From positions 244,021 through 308,020 of the forward strand of contig NZ_JAMLJJ010000005.1 of assembly GCF_023736155.1 (NCBI RefSeq): a stretch of 64,000 bases of DNA. Reading direction: 5' to 3'. Made by a program: the position numbers and the translations under genes. Numbering within the stretch: position 1 is the stretch's first letter; each line of letters opens with the position of its first letter. The notes under the pieces are model-generated. The model searched no databases. It was not told the DNA's origin and saw nothing but the letters and a program-made list of their open reading frames with translations. This DNA is from Larsenimonas salina (lineage in GTDB: Bacteria > Pseudomonadota > Gammaproteobacteria > Pseudomonadales > Halomonadaceae). Positions 9,807 to 23,861 of this stretch are shown here, piece by piece.

Positions 9807-10322
9807 ATGACACAACCGACCAGCTTGATCGCAAGCGACCGTGCCCGGCCCGAGTTCGATATGCATGACGAGGACCGTCACGCCATCGAGCACGAGATGT
9901 CGCATTACGAAAATCCCCGCGCCGCCTCGATCGGCGCACTCAAGATCGTCCAGAAACGCCACGGCTGGGTGCCGGATGGGGCGATCTACGCCATCAGCGA
10001 CATTCTCGGGATTCCCTCGAGCGACGTGGAAGGCGTGGCGACGTTCTACAGCCTGATTTTCCGCCAGCCCGTCGGCCGGCACGTCATTTTGCTCTGCGAC
10101 AGCATGACCTGCTACATCGACGGCTATGAGGCCGTGAAAGAGGCGCTTGCGCGCCAGCTCGGCATTCAGATGGGCCAGACCACCGAGGACGGCCGGTTCA
10201 CGCTGTTGCCGGTGTGCTGCCTCGGCAACTGTGACAAGGGCCCCGCCATGATGGTGGACGAAGACATCCATGGCCCGGTCACGCCGGACAACGTCATGCA
10301 GCTTCTGGAGACCTATTCATGA
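9807..10322 (+). CDS. nuoE: NADH-quinone oxidoreductase subunit E
   Basis: Thioredoxin-like 24-kDa subunit carrying the [2Fe-2S] cluster N1a; 171 residues. Ligands are Cys97 and Cys102 (CDSMTC) and Cys138 and Cys142 (CLGNC). Cys137, next to the third ligand, is extra. The stop overlaps the nuoF start as ATGA at 10319-10322, which suggests translational coupling. Confidence 0.97.
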   Translation: MTQPTSLIASDRARPEFDMHDEDRHAIEHEMSHYENPRAASIGALKIVQKRHGWVPDGAIYAISDILGIPSSDVEGVATFYSLIFRQPVGRHVILLCDSMTCYIDGYEAVKEALARQLGIQMGQTTEDGRFTLLPVCCLGNCDKGPAMMVDEDIHGPVTPDNVMQLLETYS

Positions 10323-11677
10323 GCACACGTCCCTTTGCCTCGTTCGGCACCATCAACGCCATGCCGCGTGCCGAGGAAACGCACCCGCTGACCTGGCGGC
10401 TGCGAGATGATGGCGCAATGGTCGCCCTCGACGAATACCGCGACAAGCACGGCTACGAGGGCGCCAAGAACGCGCTCGACATGAAGGGTGACGACATCTC
10501 GGAGCTGGTCAAGGACGCCGGGCTCAAGGGTCGCGGCGGCGCGGGGTTCCCCGCCGGCGTCAAGTGGAGCCTAACCGCCAAGGGCGAGGAAATGCCCCGC
10601 GGGTATGTGGTCTGCAACGCCGACGAGATGGAGCCCAATACCTACAAGGACCGCATGCTGATGGAGCAGATGCCGCATCTGCTGATCGAAGGCATGATCA
10701 TCTCGGCGCTCGCCAACAATGCGTTCCGGGGCTACATCTTCCTGCGCGGGGAATACCACGACGCCGCCGCGAGCATCGAGCGTGCGCTTGCCGAGGCCCG
10801 CGAGGCCGGCATTTTGGGTACGAGCGTGTTGGGCAGCGAGTTCGATTTCGACATCTTCCTGCACACCGGTGCCGGCCGCTACATCTGCGGTGAAGAGACC
10901 GCGCTGATCAACTCGCTGGAAGGCCGGCGCGCCAACCCGCGCTCCAAGCCGCCGTTTCCGGGCCAAAGCGGCGCTTGGGGCAAGCCGACGGTGGTCAATA
11001 ACGTCGAAACGCTTTGCAACGCACCGCCGATTCTCTACCACGGCAAGGCGTGGTATCTGGGGCTTGCGCTTGAGGGCAGCGACGATGGCGGCACCAAGCT
11101 TTTCGGTTTTACCGGTCAGATCAAGAACCCGGGTCTTTGGGAGCTGCCACTTGGCACGACCGCCCGGGAGATCTTCGAGGACTACGCCCAAGGCATGAAG
11201 GATGGCTACCGGCTCAAGGCCTGGCAGCCCGGCGGCGCCGGCACCGGATTTTTGTTGCCCGAGCACCTCTCGGCGCAGATGTGCTCCAACGGCATCGCCG
11301 ATGTGGGCACGCGCATGGGGACTGGGTTGTCGCTTGCCGTCGACCACACCGTCAACATGGTCTCGCTTTTAAGAAACATGGAAGAGTTCTTCGCCCGCGA
11401 ATCCTGCGGCTGGTGCACGCCATGCCGCGACGGCCTGCCGTGGACGGTCAAACTCCTGCGCTCGCTTGAGCGCGGCGAGGGTGAGCAGGGCGACATCGAG
11501 ATTCTCGAGGAGCTGACCGGCAAGCTCGGGCCCGGCAAGACGTTCTGTGCCCACGCCCCCGGCGCCGTCGAGCCGCTGGCCAGCGCGATCCAGTACTTCC
11601 GTGATGAATTCGAACAAGGCATTAGCCACCCAAGACGCGCCGCCCACGCTGAACCGATTCCCGTGGGCTCCATCTAG
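10319..11677 (+). CDS. nuoF: NADH-quinone oxidoreductase subunit F
   Basis: NADH-binding 51-kDa flavoprotein subunit, 452 residues. The glycine-rich NADH/FMN loop [13 protein letters not shown] is near residue 64. Cluster N3 ligands are Cys363, Cys366 and Cys369 (SCGWCTPC) plus Cys410 (FCAHAPG). It passes electrons from FMN to N3. It overlaps nuoE by four bases. Confidence 0.98.
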   Translation: MSTRPFASFGTINAMPRAEETHPLTWRLRDDGAMVALDEYRDKHGYEGAKNALDMKGDDISELVKDAGLKGRGGAGFPAGVKWSLTAKGEEMPRGYVVCNADEMEPNTYKDRMLMEQMPHLLIEGMIISALANNAFRGYIFLRGEYHDAAASIERALAEAREAGILGTSVLGSEFDFDIFLHTGAGRYICGEETALINSLEGRRANPRSKPPFPGQSGAWGKPTVVNNVETLCNAPPILYHGKAWYLGLALEGSDDGGTKLFGFTGQIKNPGLWELPLGTTAREIFEDYAQGMKDGYRLKAWQPGGAGTGFLLPEHLSAQMCSNGIADVGTRMGTGLSLAVDHTVNMVSLLRNMEEFFARESCGWCTPCRDGLPWTVKLLRSLERGEGEQGDIEILEELTGKLGPGKTFCAHAPGAVEPLASAIQYFRDEFEQGISHPRRAAHAEPIPVGSI

Positions 11678-11721
11678 CGCTAATGCACGCCCGCAAGGGC
11701 CGACCGATTTTGACTAAACGC

Positions 11722-11741
11722 TGCCCGGCATGGACCGGGCA
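11722..11741 (+). other. hairpin in the nuoF-nuoG spacer
   Basis: A 7-bp perfect stem TGCCCGG/CCGGGCA with a 6-nt loop in the only sizeable spacer (82 bp) of the first half of the nuo operon. There is no T-tail. It could stabilise or segment the mRNA; this is inference. Confidence 0.5.
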
Positions 11742-11759
11742 TGAGGATGGGATAACGCC

Positions 11760-14483
11760 ATGGCAACCATTCATGTCGACGGCAAGGACTACGAGGTCGA
11801 TGGCAGCGACAATCTGCTGCACGCCTGTCTTTCGCTCGGGCTCGACATACCCTATTTCTGCTGGCATCCGGCGCTTGGGAGCGTTGGGGCTTGCCGCCAG
11901 TGCGCGGTCAAGCAGTACAAGGATAAGGACGACGACCGCGGGACGCTGGTGATGTCCTGCATGGCGCCGGTGAAGGATGACGCCTACATCTCGATCGAGG
12001 ACGGTGAGGCGGCCGAATTCCGTGAAAGCGTGATCGAGTGGCTGATGGCCAACCACCCGCACGACTGCCCGGTGTGCGAGGAGGGCGGCCACTGCCATCT
12101 GCAGGACATGACAGTGATGACCGGCCATGACGACCGTCGCTACCGCTTTACCAAGCGTACCCACCGCAATCAGTACCTTGGCCCATTCATTGCCCATGAA
12201 ATGAACCGCTGCATCACTTGCTACCGCTGTGTCCGCTTCTATAAGGACTACGCTGGCGGCGAAGATCTGGGCGCGTTCGGTGCCCACAGCAACATCTATT
12301 TTGGCCGGACCACCGAGGGCACGCTTGAAAGCGAGTTTTCCGGAAATCTGACCGAAGTCTGCCCGACCGGCGTCTTCACCGACCAGACCCACTCCGACCA
12401 CTACACCCGCAAGTGGGACATGCAGTTCGCACCAAGCATCTGTCATCAGTGCTCCAGCGGCTGCAATACGAGCCCCGGCGAGCGCTACGGCGAAGTGCGT
12501 CGGATCGAGAACCGCTACAACGGCAGCGTCAATCACTACTTCCTCTGCGACCGAGGGCGGTTCGGCTACGGTTACGTCAACCGCGATGACCGACCGCGTT
12601 ATCCGGAAATCCGGGAAGACGGTGTCATGCGCACAGCAGACGTCGGCCCGGCGCTGGACCACCTGGCCGACCAGCTCAGACAGACCTCGAAGATGGTCGG
12701 TATCGGCTCGCCTCGAGCAAGCCTTGAAAGCAACTACGCCCTGCGCGAGTTGGTCGGCGAGGCGAACTTCTCGGTCGGCATCGACCGCGCCGAATGGGAG
12801 CGCGTTACCTTGATGCGCCGCATCCTGGAGGAGGGCGCACTGCCCACGCCGTCGATGCGCGACATCGAACACCACGACGCCGTAATCATCCTGGGCGAAG
12901 ATTTGACTCAGACCGCCGCGCGCGAAGCGCTGGCGGTGCGTCAGGTGGCCAACGCCAAGCGCAACGAGCTTGCCCGCGCCAACGACGTGCCCGAGTGGAA
13001 CTTCAACGCGGCCGAAACGCTCGCTCAGGGGCGCAAGCTCCCGGTGGTCGTGGCAACGCCTGCCGAGACCAAGCTCGACGACATCGCCTCTCACGTCTAC
13101 CGCGGCTCGGTCTCCGACATCGCGCGCCTTGGCCATGCGCTCGCGCACGCCCTCGACGCCGCCGCACCAAGCGTCGAGCTCGACGAAGATGATCGCACGC
13201 TGATCGACGCACTGGTTGAGGTAATCAAGGGCGCCGAGCGGCCATTGATTGTCTCCGGCGGTTCACTCAAGTCCAAGGCCGTGATCGAGGCCAGTGCCAA
13301 CCTGGCGCGGGCGTTCAAGGCGGCGGGCAAGAACGGCTCCCTGCGCCTGATCAGCGGCGAGGCCAACAGCACCGGGCTTGCGCTGATGGGCGGCATGGCG
13401 CTTGAGAACGCGCTTGAGGCGCTGGATGACACCACGGCGCTGGTGGTGCTTGAAAACGATCTGTATCACCGGCTGCCAAGTGCCGAGGCCGAGCGTGCTT
13501 TCGAACGCGCAGCGTTCACGGTTGCCATTGATCATCAGCGAACGCCAACGGTCGAGCGCGCCGAGATCGTGCTGCCGGCCGGCACGTTCGCCGAAAGCGA
13601 CGGGACGCTTGTTAACCACGAAGGCCGCGCCCAGCGGTTCTTCCAGGTCTACGACCCGAGCTATTACCGTCCGGACGACCTGACCCATGAGAGCTGGCGC
13701 TGGCTGCACGCGCTTCACTCAACGCTCGAGCAGCGCGAAGTAGACTGGACCCAGCTTGATCAGGTCACTGCCCACTGTGCCAAGGCGATTCCAACGCTTG
13801 CTGGCATCGAAAACGCCGCGCCCAGCGCCTCGTTTCGCATTCGCGGGCAGAAGATCGCCCGAATGCCGCACCGCTCCAGTGGCCGAACGGCCATGCGCGC
13901 CAACATCAGTGTGCATGAGCCGCGTACCCCGCAGGACGTCGATACCCCGCTTTCGTTTTCGATGGAAGGCTATAACGGTTACGCCGAACCACGGGCCGAA
14001 GTGCCGTTTGCCTGGGCGCCGGGCTGGAACTCGCCGCAGGCCTGGAATAAGTTCCAGGATGAAGTCGGCGGCCACCTGACCGCAGGCGACCCCGGTGTCC
14101 GGCTGATCGAGTGCGATGAGGGTGCCTCGGCGCTTTCGTACTTCACCGAGGTGCCGGGCCGCTCAAACGCGACCTGGCAGCTGGCCCCGCTGTATCACCT
14201 CTTTGGCAGCGAGCCAATGTCAGCCCGAGCCGCGCCGATTCAGGAGCGCATGTCCGAGCCGTACCTCGCGCTTCACCGGGATACCCTGATCGAAAAATCG
14301 CTTGCCGACGGGACGCCGGTGACGCTTGCCCAGGGTGACTGGACGGTTACGCTTCCGGTTCGTGCAAGCTCGGGCCTTCCGAGCGGCGTGATCGGCGTGC
14401 CGGTCGGGCTGCCCGGCATGCCGGTTGGTCTTGATTTCGATCAGGCCGTGACGTTCGACGTCGCCGAGGAGGTGCGCTCATGA
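11760..14483 (+). CDS. nuoG: NADH-quinone oxidoreductase subunit G
   Basis: The large 75-kDa subunit, 907 residues, carrying most iron-sulfur clusters. The N-terminal ferredoxin domain has the [2Fe-2S] N1b cysteines ([13 protein letters not shown]), followed by the His/Cys N5 site ([13 protein letters not shown]) and N4 ligands (CITCYRCVR). CHQCSSGC and the later FLCDRGR give the four ligands of the extra cluster N7, found in only some bacterial complex I. The C-terminal part is molybdopterin-oxidoreductase-like without cofactor. The stop overlaps nuoH as ATGA. Confidence 0.97.
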   Translation: MATIHVDGKDYEVDGSDNLLHACLSLGLDIPYFCWHPALGSVGACRQCAVKQYKDKDDDRGTLVMSCMAPVKDDAYISIEDGEAAEFRESVIEWLMANHPHDCPVCEEGGHCHLQDMTVMTGHDDRRYRFTKRTHRNQYLGPFIAHEMNRCITCYRCVRFYKDYAGGEDLGAFGAHSNIYFGRTTEGTLESEFSGNLTEVCPTGVFTDQTHSDHYTRKWDMQFAPSICHQCSSGCNTSPGERYGEVRRIENRYNGSVNHYFLCDRGRFGYGYVNRDDRPRYPEIREDGVMRTADVGPALDHLADQLRQTSKMVGIGSPRASLESNYALRELVGEANFSVGIDRAEWERVTLMRRILEEGALPTPSMRDIEHHDAVIILGEDLTQTAAREALAVRQVANAKRNELARANDVPEWNFNAAETLAQGRKLPVVVATPAETKLDDIASHVYRGSVSDIARLGHALAHALDAAAPSVELDEDDRTLIDALVEVIKGAERPLIVSGGSLKSKAVIEASANLARAFKAAGKNGSLRLISGEANSTGLALMGGMALENALEALDDTTALVVLENDLYHRLPSAEAERAFERAAFTVAIDHQRTPTVERAEIVLPAGTFAESDGTLVNHEGRAQRFFQVYDPSYYRPDDLTHESWRWLHALHSTLEQREVDWTQLDQVTAHCAKAIPTLAGIENAAPSASFRIRGQKIARMPHRSSGRTAMRANISVHEPRTPQDVDTPLSFSMEGYNGYAEPRAEVPFAWAPGWNSPQAWNKFQDEVGGHLTAGDPGVRLIECDEGASALSYFTEVPGRSNATWQLAPLYHLFGSEPMSARAAPIQERMSEPYLALHRDTLIEKSLADGTPVTLAQGDWTVTLPVRASSGLPSGVIGVPVGLPGMPVGLDFDQAVTFDVAEEVRS

Positions 14484-15466
14484 GCTGGCTGACCCCGACC
14501 GTTGTCGAGACGTTGATCGCCGTGGCCCAGGCGATCGTGATTCTTTTGGGTGCGGTGATTGCGGGCGCACTTTTGAGCTTCGTCGAGCGTCGGGTGCTCG
14601 CGATCTGGCAGGACCGCTACGGCCCCAACCGGGTCGGGCCGTTCGGCTCGCTTCAGCTGGTGGCCGACATGCTGAAGATGTTCTTCAAGGAGGACTGGAT
14701 TCCGGTCTTTGCCGACAAGAAGATCTTTACTCTGGCACCGGCCATCGCGATGGCCTCGCTCCTTCTGTCGTTCATGATCATCCCGATCACGCCGAACTGG
14801 GGCGTGGCCGACATGAACGTGGGTCTTCTGTTCTTTTTCGCCATGGCGGGGATCAACGTCTACGCCGTCTTGTTCGCAGGCTACGCCAGCGCCAACAAGT
14901 ACGCGCTCCTGGGGGCACTTCGCGCCTCGGCCCAGACGCTTTCGTACGAGGTGTTCATGGGGCTGTCGCTGATGGGCGTGGTCGCCATGGCCGGCACCTT
15001 CAACATGCGCGACATCGTCACGGCTCAGGCCGACATGTGGAACATCATCCCGCAGTTCTTCGGCTTCTGTACCTTCCTGGTGGCAGGCATTGCGGTTACG
15101 CACCGTGCGCCGTTTGACCAGCCGGAGGCCGAGCAGGAGCTCTCCGATGGCTACCACATCGAGTATTCCGGCATGAAGTGGGGCATGTTCTTCGTCGGCG
15201 AATACGTGGGCGTGGTGCTGATTTCGGCACTGATCGCCACGCTGTTCTTCGGCGGCTGGACCGGGCCGTTGCTTCCGCCCATCGTGTGGTTCTTGCTCAA
15301 GACCGGCTTTTTCGTTGCGTTTTTCGTGCTGCTGCGCGCCGCGCTCCCGCGCCCGCGCTATGACCGCGTAATGGGGTTTGGCTGGAAGTTCTGCCTGCCG
15401 CTGACGCTTATCAATCTACTTGTTACCGGCGCGGTGATTCTCATCACCTCGCCCGCGACGTCGTAA
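14480..15466 (+). CDS. nuoH: NADH-quinone oxidoreductase subunit H
   Basis: Membrane subunit that lines the quinone chamber with NuoB and NuoD, 328 residues with about eight helices. Conserved loops are visible: [21 protein letters not shown] near residue 35 and [28 protein letters not shown]. It overlaps nuoG by four bases. Confidence 0.97.
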   Translation: MSWLTPTVVETLIAVAQAIVILLGAVIAGALLSFVERRVLAIWQDRYGPNRVGPFGSLQLVADMLKMFFKEDWIPVFADKKIFTLAPAIAMASLLLSFMIIPITPNWGVADMNVGLLFFFAMAGINVYAVLFAGYASANKYALLGALRASAQTLSYEVFMGLSLMGVVAMAGTFNMRDIVTAQADMWNIIPQFFGFCTFLVAGIAVTHRAPFDQPEAEQELSDGYHIEYSGMKWGMFFVGEYVGVVLISALIATLFFGGWTGPLLPPIVWFLLKTGFFVAFFVLLRAALPRPRYDRVMGFGWKFCLPLTLINLLVTGAVILITSPATS

Positions 15467-15476
15467 GGGGGACGGC

Positions 15477-16016
15477 ATGATCAAAAGCATACTTGCCGGG
15501 ACCTGGTCGCAGCTGCGCACGCTCGGCATGGTCTTTATGCATGCGTTTCGAAAACGCGAAACGCTTCAGTATCCGGAAGAAAAGGTCTATCTGCCCCCGC
15601 GGTATCGTGGGCGCATTGTTCTGACGCGCGACCCCGACGGCGAAGAGCGCTGTGTGGCGTGCAACCTGTGCGCCGTGGCCTGCCCGGTCGGCTGTATTTC
15701 GCTTCAAAAGGGCGAGAAGGACGACGGCCGCTGGTACCCGGAGTTCTTTCGCATCAACTTCTCGCGCTGCATCTTCTGTGGGCTGTGTGAAGAGGCCTGC
15801 CCAACGTCGGCCATCCAGCTGACACCGGACTTCGAGCTTGGTGAGTACGACCGCCAGGAGCTGGTGTACGAGAAGGAAGACCTGCTGATCTCGGGGCCGG
15901 GCAAGGATCATAACTACAACTTTTACCGCGTCTCGGGGCTCGAGATTGCCGGTAAGAGCAAGGGGGCCGCGCAGAACGAGGCCGAACCGATCGACGTCAA
16001 GACGCTGTTGCCGTAA
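15477..16016 (+). CDS. nuoI: NADH-quinone oxidoreductase subunit I
   Basis: TYKY subunit, 179 residues, with two ferredoxin-type [4Fe-4S] motifs for N6a and N6b: [15 protein letters not shown] and [15 protein letters not shown]. An amphipathic N-terminal segment probably lies on the membrane. GGGG lies six bases before the ATG. Confidence 0.97.
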   Translation: MIKSILAGTWSQLRTLGMVFMHAFRKRETLQYPEEKVYLPPRYRGRIVLTRDPDGEERCVACNLCAVACPVGCISLQKGEKDDGRWYPEFFRINFSRCIFCGLCEEACPTSAIQLTPDFELGEYDRQELVYEKEDLLISGPGKDHNYNFYRVSGLEIAGKSKGAAQNEAEPIDVKTLLP

Positions 16017-16034
16017 CAGCCTAAGGATCTGCTC

Positions 16035-16598
16035 GTGGAATTTGCATTTTATCTGGCAGCGGCCGTGGCGGTGGTATCGACGCTTAGAGTCGTGACCAGC
16101 ATCAATCCGGTGCACGCGCTCTTGTATCTGATCGTCTCGCTGATCGCAGTGGCGATGGTGTTCTTCGCTCTCGGCGCCCCCTTTGCAGGCGTACTCGAAA
16201 TCATTGTCTACGCTGGCGCCATCATGGTGCTGTTCGTGTTCGTCGTCATGATGCTTAACCTGGGCCAGGCCGCCGTCGAGCAGGAAAGCAGCTGGCTGAA
16301 TCCGAAGATGTGGATCGGGCCGTCCATTTTAGTGGGCATCATGCTTGTGATGATGATCGTTGCGCTCTTTGCAAGCCCGGTCGAGGGCACCATTACCGGT
16401 GAACTGATTGACGCCAAGGGCGTGGGCGTGGCGCTGTTCGGACCGTATGTTTTGATGGTCGAGCTTGCCTCGATGCTGCTTCTTGGGGCGCTGGTCACGG
16501 CGTATCACCTTGGCCGCGACGACACGTTGCGCCCGGCCCGGGACATGAACGAAAGGCGCCAACATCTGACGCGCGATCACCGGGGGACACGCCAATGA
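16035..16598 (+). CDS. nuoJ: NADH-quinone oxidoreductase subunit J
   Basis: Hydrophobic membrane subunit of 187 residues with five predicted helices, including the conserved third-helix block [22 protein letters not shown]. Translation starts at GTG 16035 with AAGGAT six bases upstream. The tail after residue 165 is charged. The stop overlaps the nuoK ATG. Confidence 0.96.
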   Translation: MEFAFYLAAAVAVVSTLRVVTSINPVHALLYLIVSLIAVAMVFFALGAPFAGVLEIIVYAGAIMVLFVFVVMMLNLGQAAVEQESSWLNPKMWIGPSILVGIMLVMMIVALFASPVEGTITGELIDAKGVGVALFGPYVLMVELASMLLLGALVTAYHLGRDDTLRPARDMNERRQHLTRDHRGTRQ

Positions 16599-16903
16599 CC
16601 GGTATTCCAGTCGAACACGGGCTGCTTCTGGCCTCGATTCTGTTTGCCATCGGCCTTGCGGGACTGATGGTTCGACGCAACATGCTCTTCGTTCTGATGT
16701 GTCTTGAGATCATGATGAACGCGGCGGCGCTTGCGTTCATCGTGGGCGGCACCCGTTGGGCCCAGCCCGACGGTCAGATCATGTTCATCATGGTGATTAC
16801 GCTTGCCGCGGCCGAGGCAAGCATCGGCCTTGCGCTGCTCATTCAGCTCTATCGCCGCTTCAGGACCCTGGACATTGACCAGGTAAGTGAGATGAAAGGA
16901 TGA
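16595..16903 (+). CDS. nuoK: NADH-quinone oxidoreductase subunit K
   Basis: Mrp-related membrane subunit of 102 residues with three helices. The two buried glutamates of the proton path are present, in [15 protein letters not shown] and [18 protein letters not shown]. It overlaps both nuoJ and nuoL by four bases. Confidence 0.97.
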   Translation: MTGIPVEHGLLLASILFAIGLAGLMVRRNMLFVLMCLEIMMNAAALAFIVGGTRWAQPDGQIMFIMVITLAAAEASIGLALLIQLYRRFRTLDIDQVSEMKG

Positions 16904-18756
16904 CCCTACTGCCTCTGGTTTTCGTCTTTCCGTTGCTGGGCGCCGTGCTCCTGGCCTTCATTCGCCAGATGCCAAGGCCTCTTGCCGCAACGGTCGGGGT
17001 CGGCTCGATCGGGCTTGCGGCGCTCAGTGCGCTGGTCGTCGGCCTCGACTTTTTCTCAAATGGAGCGCAGCCGGTCACGGTGACGCTCTGGCAGTGGATC
17101 TCGGTCGGTGACTTCACCCCGCGCTTCTCGCTCTACGTCGATGGGCTGACGCTCACCATGATGAGCGTGATCACCGGCGTGGGCTTTCTGATCCACCTGT
17201 TCGCGTCGTGGTACATGACCGAGGATCTGAAAGACACGAGCGGCTATCTCTATACCCGCTTCTTCGCCTACATGAACCTGTTCGTGTTCAGCATGCTGCT
17301 GCTGGTGCTGGCCGATAACCTGATGCTCCTGTATCTGGGCTGGGAAGGGGTGGGGCTCTGCAGTTATCTGCTGATCGGCTACTACTACCGGGGCCTTGAT
17401 AACGCCAAGGCGGCCTTCAAGGCCTTTATCGTTACCCGTGTGGGCGATGTGTTTCTGGCCATCGGCATGTTCATCCTGTTTGCCAAGTTCCAGACCCTCG
17501 ACATTCAGACGCTGCTTCAGCAGGCGCCAAAGGCGTGGGCGCAGGGCGATCTGATGGCGGAAGTCGCGGCGCTGATGCTGCTTGGGGGCGCGGTCGGTAA
17601 ATCGGCACAGCTGCCGCTTCAGACCTGGCTTGCCGATGCGATGGCAGGCCCGACGCCGGTCTCTGCGCTGATTCACGCCGCGACCATGGTTACCGCCGGG
17701 GTCTATCTGATCGCGCGAACGCACGTCATCTTCGAGCTGGCGCCAATGACGCTCGAACTGGTTGGCATCATCGGCGCGGCCACGCTCCTGATTGCCGGGT
17801 TCTCGGCGCTTGCCCAAACCGACATCAAGCGTGTGCTGGCCTATTCGACCATGAGCCAGATCGGCTACATGTTCCTGGCGCTTGGCGTTCAGGCCTGGGA
17901 CGCTGCGATCTTCCACCTGATGATCCATGCGTTTTTCAAGGCGCTGTTGTTCCTGACGTCGGGCTCGGTGATCATTGCCTGTCATCACGAGCAGGACATG
18001 TTCAAGATGGGCGGGCTTCGAAAGCCGCTGAAACTCGCTTACGCCTGTTTCTGGGTTGGGGGCGCAGCGCTTGCGGCGCTGCCGATCGTGACCGCGGGCT
18101 TCTATTCGAAAGACGAGATTCTGTGGCTGTCGTTCGCCTCGGGCCATGAAGTGCTTTGGTTCTTTGGGTTGATCGGGGCCTTTTTGACCTCGCTGTACAC
18201 CTTCCGAATGATCTTTATTACCTTCCATGGTGAGGCCAACACTGAAGCGCATGCGCCGAAGGGGCTTGCGCATCATGTGCCGCTGGTGACGCTTCTGGTG
18301 CTGTCGACCTTTGTCGGTGCGCTGATCCACCCGCCACTGGAAGGCGTTCTTCCGGCCTCGCCCGAGGGCGACAGCGAAAGCCTCAAGCTGATTTTCGAGG
18401 TGCTGTCCTCGGTGGTCGCAATCGTTGGGCTTGGCATCGCGGCGGCGCTCTTTCTCGGCCGCAGGCGGTTGGTCAAGGCACTGGTCAAGACCGATCTGGG
18501 TCGCAACGGCTGGCGCTTTTTCAACAGCGCATTTGCCTTTGACTGGCTTTATGACTGGCTGATCGTCAAGCCGTTTCTGGCCATCGCCTGGCTCCATCGG
18601 GTGGATTGGATCAACGCGCTGGTCAACATCTGGCCCTGGCTTGCCAAGCAAGCCCACCGGGGCCTTAGCGTGACCCAGACCGGGCGCATTCGCTGGTACG
18701 CAGGCTCGATCACGGCAGGAGCAACCCTGATGCTGGTGCTGCTGGTTCTCGGATAA
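16900..18756 (+). CDS. nuoL: NADH-quinone oxidoreductase subunit L
   Basis: Largest antiporter-like proton pump subunit, 618 residues, about 16 helices. Signature segments include [72 protein letters not shown] with the channel lysine/histidine residues, and the C-terminal lateral-helix region. It overlaps nuoK by four bases. Confidence 0.97.
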   Translation: MTLLPLVFVFPLLGAVLLAFIRQMPRPLAATVGVGSIGLAALSALVVGLDFFSNGAQPVTVTLWQWISVGDFTPRFSLYVDGLTLTMMSVITGVGFLIHLFASWYMTEDLKDTSGYLYTRFFAYMNLFVFSMLLLVLADNLMLLYLGWEGVGLCSYLLIGYYYRGLDNAKAAFKAFIVTRVGDVFLAIGMFILFAKFQTLDIQTLLQQAPKAWAQGDLMAEVAALMLLGGAVGKSAQLPLQTWLADAMAGPTPVSALIHAATMVTAGVYLIARTHVIFELAPMTLELVGIIGAATLLIAGFSALAQTDIKRVLAYSTMSQIGYMFLALGVQAWDAAIFHLMIHAFFKALLFLTSGSVIIACHHEQDMFKMGGLRKPLKLAYACFWVGGAALAALPIVTAGFYSKDEILWLSFASGHEVLWFFGLIGAFLTSLYTFRMIFITFHGEANTEAHAPKGLAHHVPLVTLLVLSTFVGALIHPPLEGVLPASPEGDSESLKLIFEVLSSVVAIVGLGIAAALFLGRRRLVKALVKTDLGRNGWRFFNSAFAFDWLYDWLIVKPFLAIAWLHRVDWINALVNIWPWLAKQAHRGLSVTQTGRIRWYAGSITAGATLMLVLLVLG

Positions 18757-18779
18757 CGACACAAGGAACTGTTAACGTC

Positions 18780-20303
18780 ATGATCCTGCTTTGGCTCATA
18801 CTCATTCCGTTTATCGGCGGCCTGCTGTGCTGGCAAACCGAGCGGTTCGGCATCAAGCCGCCGCGTGTAATCGCGCTGGTCACGATGCTTTTGGAGCTTG
18901 CGATTGCGATCGGGCTCTGGTGGCACGGGGACTACGGACTCGCGGACACCATCGGCGATACGCCGAACTGGGTGCTCGAATATCAACTGCCGTGGATCGA
19001 GCGCTTCGGCATCAGCTTCCATCTGGGGCTTGATGGCCTGTCGTTGATCATGATCCTGCTGACCGGGTTCCTGGGCGTTCTGGCCGTAACCTGTTCGTGG
19101 GCAGAGATCGACCGGCGCGTTGGATTCTTCCACTTGAACCTTCTGTGGATCATCGGGGCGGTGGTCGGCATCTTCCTCGCGATCGACCTGTTCCTGTTCT
19201 TCTTTTTCTGGGAAATGATGCTGGTCCCGATGTACTTCCTGATCGCGCTGTGGGGTCACAGCGGGTCAAAGGGGAACTCGCGGGTCGGCGCGGCGATGAA
19301 GTTCTTCATCTACACCCAGGCCTCCGGGCTCTTGATGCTGGTGGCGATTCTGGGGCTGGTGTTCGCGCATTTCCTGCAGGCGGGCGTGTTCACGTTCGAC
19401 TATTCGGTACTTCGAACGACCACATTGTCCGAGCCGGTGGCGATGCTTCTGATGCTCGGGTTCTTTATCGCCTTTGCGGTGAAGCTTCCGGTGGTGCCGC
19501 TGCATGGCTGGCTGCCGGATGCCCACGCTCAGGCGCCAACGGCAGGCAGTGTCGATCTGGCCGGGATTCTTCTGAAAACCGCCGCCTACGGCATGCTCCG
19601 CTTCATGATGCCGATGTTCCCCGAGGCGGCAATGCAGTTCGCGCCGGTTGCGATGGCGCTTGGATTGATCGGGATTTTCTACGGCGCCGTCATGGCGTTT
19701 TCCCAGACCGACGTCAAACGCTTGATTGCCTGCTCGAGCATTTCCCACATGGGCTTCGTACTGATCGGCATTTTCTCCAATACGTTGATCTCGCTGCAGG
19801 GCGTGGTCGCGTTGATGGTTGCGCACGCGTTTTCCTCGGCAGGGCTCTTTATCGTGAGTGGCCAGCTCTATGAGCGGCTCGGCACGCGAGACATGCGTGA
19901 GATGGGCGGGCTTTTTGGCAAGGTCGGAGCGCTTCCGGGCTTTGCGATGGTGTTCGTGATGGCCTCGCTCGGCATGCCGGGGACCGCCAATTTCATCGGG
20001 GAATTCCTGATTCTCTTCGGGGCGTTTGAAGTGGTGCCCTGGGTGGTGGTGGTCGCAAGCATCGGGTTGGTACTGGCCGCGGTCTATTCCCTGATCCTGA
20101 TGCAGCGGATCTATTTTGGTCCGGCCAAGATCGATCGTGCCTACTCAGGCCTCGATACCCGTGAATTCCTGATGCTTTTGACGCTGTTCGTGCTCACCAT
20201 CGCGCTCGGGTTCTTCCCGCAGCTGGTGCTGGATGTTTCCGAGCATGCCATGACCGAGGTGGTTACCTGGGTCTCCGCCGCCACGAACTCTTCGACACTG
20301 TAG
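18780..20303 (+). CDS. nuoM: NADH-quinone oxidoreductase subunit M
   Basis: Second antiporter-like subunit, 507 residues, about 14 helices. Visible motifs are [20 protein letters not shown] with the essential Glu and [37 protein letters not shown] with the channel Lys. It starts 23 bases after nuoL. Confidence 0.97.
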   Translation: MILLWLILIPFIGGLLCWQTERFGIKPPRVIALVTMLLELAIAIGLWWHGDYGLADTIGDTPNWVLEYQLPWIERFGISFHLGLDGLSLIMILLTGFLGVLAVTCSWAEIDRRVGFFHLNLLWIIGAVVGIFLAIDLFLFFFFWEMMLVPMYFLIALWGHSGSKGNSRVGAAMKFFIYTQASGLLMLVAILGLVFAHFLQAGVFTFDYSVLRTTTLSEPVAMLLMLGFFIAFAVKLPVVPLHGWLPDAHAQAPTAGSVDLAGILLKTAAYGMLRFMMPMFPEAAMQFAPVAMALGLIGIFYGAVMAFSQTDVKRLIACSSISHMGFVLIGIFSNTLISLQGVVALMVAHAFSSAGLFIVSGQLYERLGTRDMREMGGLFGKVGALPGFAMVFVMASLGMPGTANFIGEFLILFGAFEVVPWVVVVASIGLVLAAVYSLILMQRIYFGPAKIDRAYSGLDTREFLMLLTLFVLTIALGFFPQLVLDVSEHAMTEVVTWVSAATNSSTL

Positions 20304-20310
20304 GGCCGCC

Positions 20311-21768
20311 ATGAATCTGACATTTTCACATCTAATTGCGCTTTTGCCGCTGATGCTGGTCTGTGTGACCGTGGTGATCGTCATGCTGACGGTGGCGTGG
20401 CGGCGCAGCCATTTCGTGAGCGCAACGCTTACGGTCATCGGCCTTAACGCTGCGCTTGCCTCCCTGATTCTGGTCGGGCAGGTCGCCCCGATTCAGGTCA
20501 CGCCGCTGGTGATGATCGACCACTACAGCATCCTGTACATGGCGATGATCCTGATCGCGGCGCTTGCGTGTTCAACGCTTGCCTACGCCTATCTGGAAAC
20601 GCTGCCGGATCAGCGCGATGAGTTCTATATGCTGCTCGGCTGCTCGGTGGCCGGCGGGCTTTTGCTGGTGTCGAGCCAGCATCTGACGTCGTTGTTCATC
20701 GGGCTCGAGCTGATGTCGCTGCCGCTCTATGGCATGGCGGCCTACGCCTTCAAGGAGCGGCTGTCGCTTGAGGCGGGCATCAAGTACATGGTGCTCTCGG
20801 CCATGGCGAGCGCGTTCCTGTTGTTCGGAATGGCGCTATTGTACGCCGAAAGCGGCACGCTCTCGTTCACTGGCCTCGGGGCGAGTCTTGCCAATGACGC
20901 GCTTCACAGCAACTGGGTCGTGGCAGGCGTTGGCCTGATGGTCGTCGGGCTCGGGTTCAAGGTCTCCGTCGCGCCATTTCATCTGTGGACGCCGGACGTC
21001 TACGAAGGGGCGCCGGCACCGGTATCTGCGTTTCTGGCCACCGTCAGCAAGATTGCGGTGTTTGCGGTGCTGATGCGGTTGTTCAGCCTGGCACCGGCGA
21101 CGGGGGACGGCTGGCTTCATACCGTGATCGCGTTGATGGCGCTGTTGTCGATGGTGGTGGGTAATCTGTTGGCACTGATGCAGAAAAACCTGAAACGCAT
21201 CATCGGGTATTCGTCGATCGCGCATCTGGGGTATCTATTGACGGCGCTGGTGGCGAGCGACGGTCTGGCGCTCGAGGCGGCGGCGATTTATCTGGCAACG
21301 TATGTGGCCACGACGCTCGGCGCGTTCGGCGTGATTACGCTGGTCTCGAGCCCCTACAAGGGCTCGGATGCAGGGCTTTTGTACCATTACCGCGGTCTGT
21401 TCTGGCGCCGGCCGTACCTGACGGCGGTGCTGACCGTGATGATGCTGTCCCTTGCCGGCATTCCAATGACCGCTGGCTTCATCGGCAAGTTCTACATCTT
21501 CACCGTCGGGGTCGAATCCGAACTCTGGTGGCTGGTCGGGGGTGTGGTACTTGGAAGCGCTCTGGGGCTTTATTATTACCTGAGGGTCATGGTTACGCTG
21601 TACCTGAAATCCGCCGATGAGCCCGAGCGCGACGCGCCGAACGACTGGGCGCAGCAGGTTGGTGGCCTGATGGTGCTGCTTTTGGCCGCGCTGGTGTTCC
21701 TGATCGGTGTCTATCCGCAGCCGTTGATCGATCTGGTGCAGATGGCCGGGATTCAAATGCCGACCTGA
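20311..21768 (+). CDS. nuoN: NADH-quinone oxidoreductase subunit N
   Basis: Third antiporter-like subunit, 485 residues, about 14 helices. Family blocks [15 protein letters not shown] and [31 protein letters not shown] are intact. It closes the operon; a strong terminator begins 23 bases after its stop. Confidence 0.97.
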   Translation: MNLTFSHLIALLPLMLVCVTVVIVMLTVAWRRSHFVSATLTVIGLNAALASLILVGQVAPIQVTPLVMIDHYSILYMAMILIAALACSTLAYAYLETLPDQRDEFYMLLGCSVAGGLLLVSSQHLTSLFIGLELMSLPLYGMAAYAFKERLSLEAGIKYMVLSAMASAFLLFGMALLYAESGTLSFTGLGASLANDALHSNWVVAGVGLMVVGLGFKVSVAPFHLWTPDVYEGAPAPVSAFLATVSKIAVFAVLMRLFSLAPATGDGWLHTVIALMALLSMVVGNLLALMQKNLKRIIGYSSIAHLGYLLTALVASDGLALEAAAIYLATYVATTLGAFGVITLVSSPYKGSDAGLLYHYRGLFWRRPYLTAVLTVMMLSLAGIPMTAGFIGKFYIFTVGVESELWWLVGGVVLGSALGLYYYLRVMVTLYLKSADEPERDAPNDWAQQVGGLMVLLLAALVFLIGVYPQPLIDLVQMAGIQMPT

Positions 21769-21799
21769 TCGTGCGCTCGATGCCTTTGGAAAACGCCGC

Positions 21800-23634
<1,835 letters not shown>

Positions 23635-23716
23635 GTCGCTGGTGTCGGCAGGCTGAATCGGGTATCATCGATCCAATTTGGCCGCCGACAGAGGGCGCGT
23701 CGAAGCCACCGTACAC

Positions 23717-23760
23717 AAAAAGCGGGATGGAACCTCACAAGGCTTTCGTCCCGCTTTTTT
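23717..23760 (+). terminator. terminator after dapB
   Basis: Stem AAAAAGCGGGA (23717-23727) paired with TCCCGCTTTTTT (23749-23760), extendable inward through a G.U pair, with T6 at the end. It separates dapB from carA. The remainder of 23635-23861 has two TATCAT hexamers but no convincing -35. Confidence 0.85.
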
Positions 23761-23861
23761 GCGACCTGCAGGCTCGGCCCTGACTGCCCCTGAGCCGGTA
23801 TCATCACGGCAACAAGGAAACGTCAGGCCCGAGAGATCGATAGTCTTGGGAGGATGTTGCG

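Noticed and set aside
17056..18762. 568-codon minus-strand ORF opposite nuoL
   Set aside because: Shadow frame of a clear complex I gene in GC-rich DNA; no domain and a Gln/Arg/His-rich composition. The same applies to 11622-13148 opposite nuoG.
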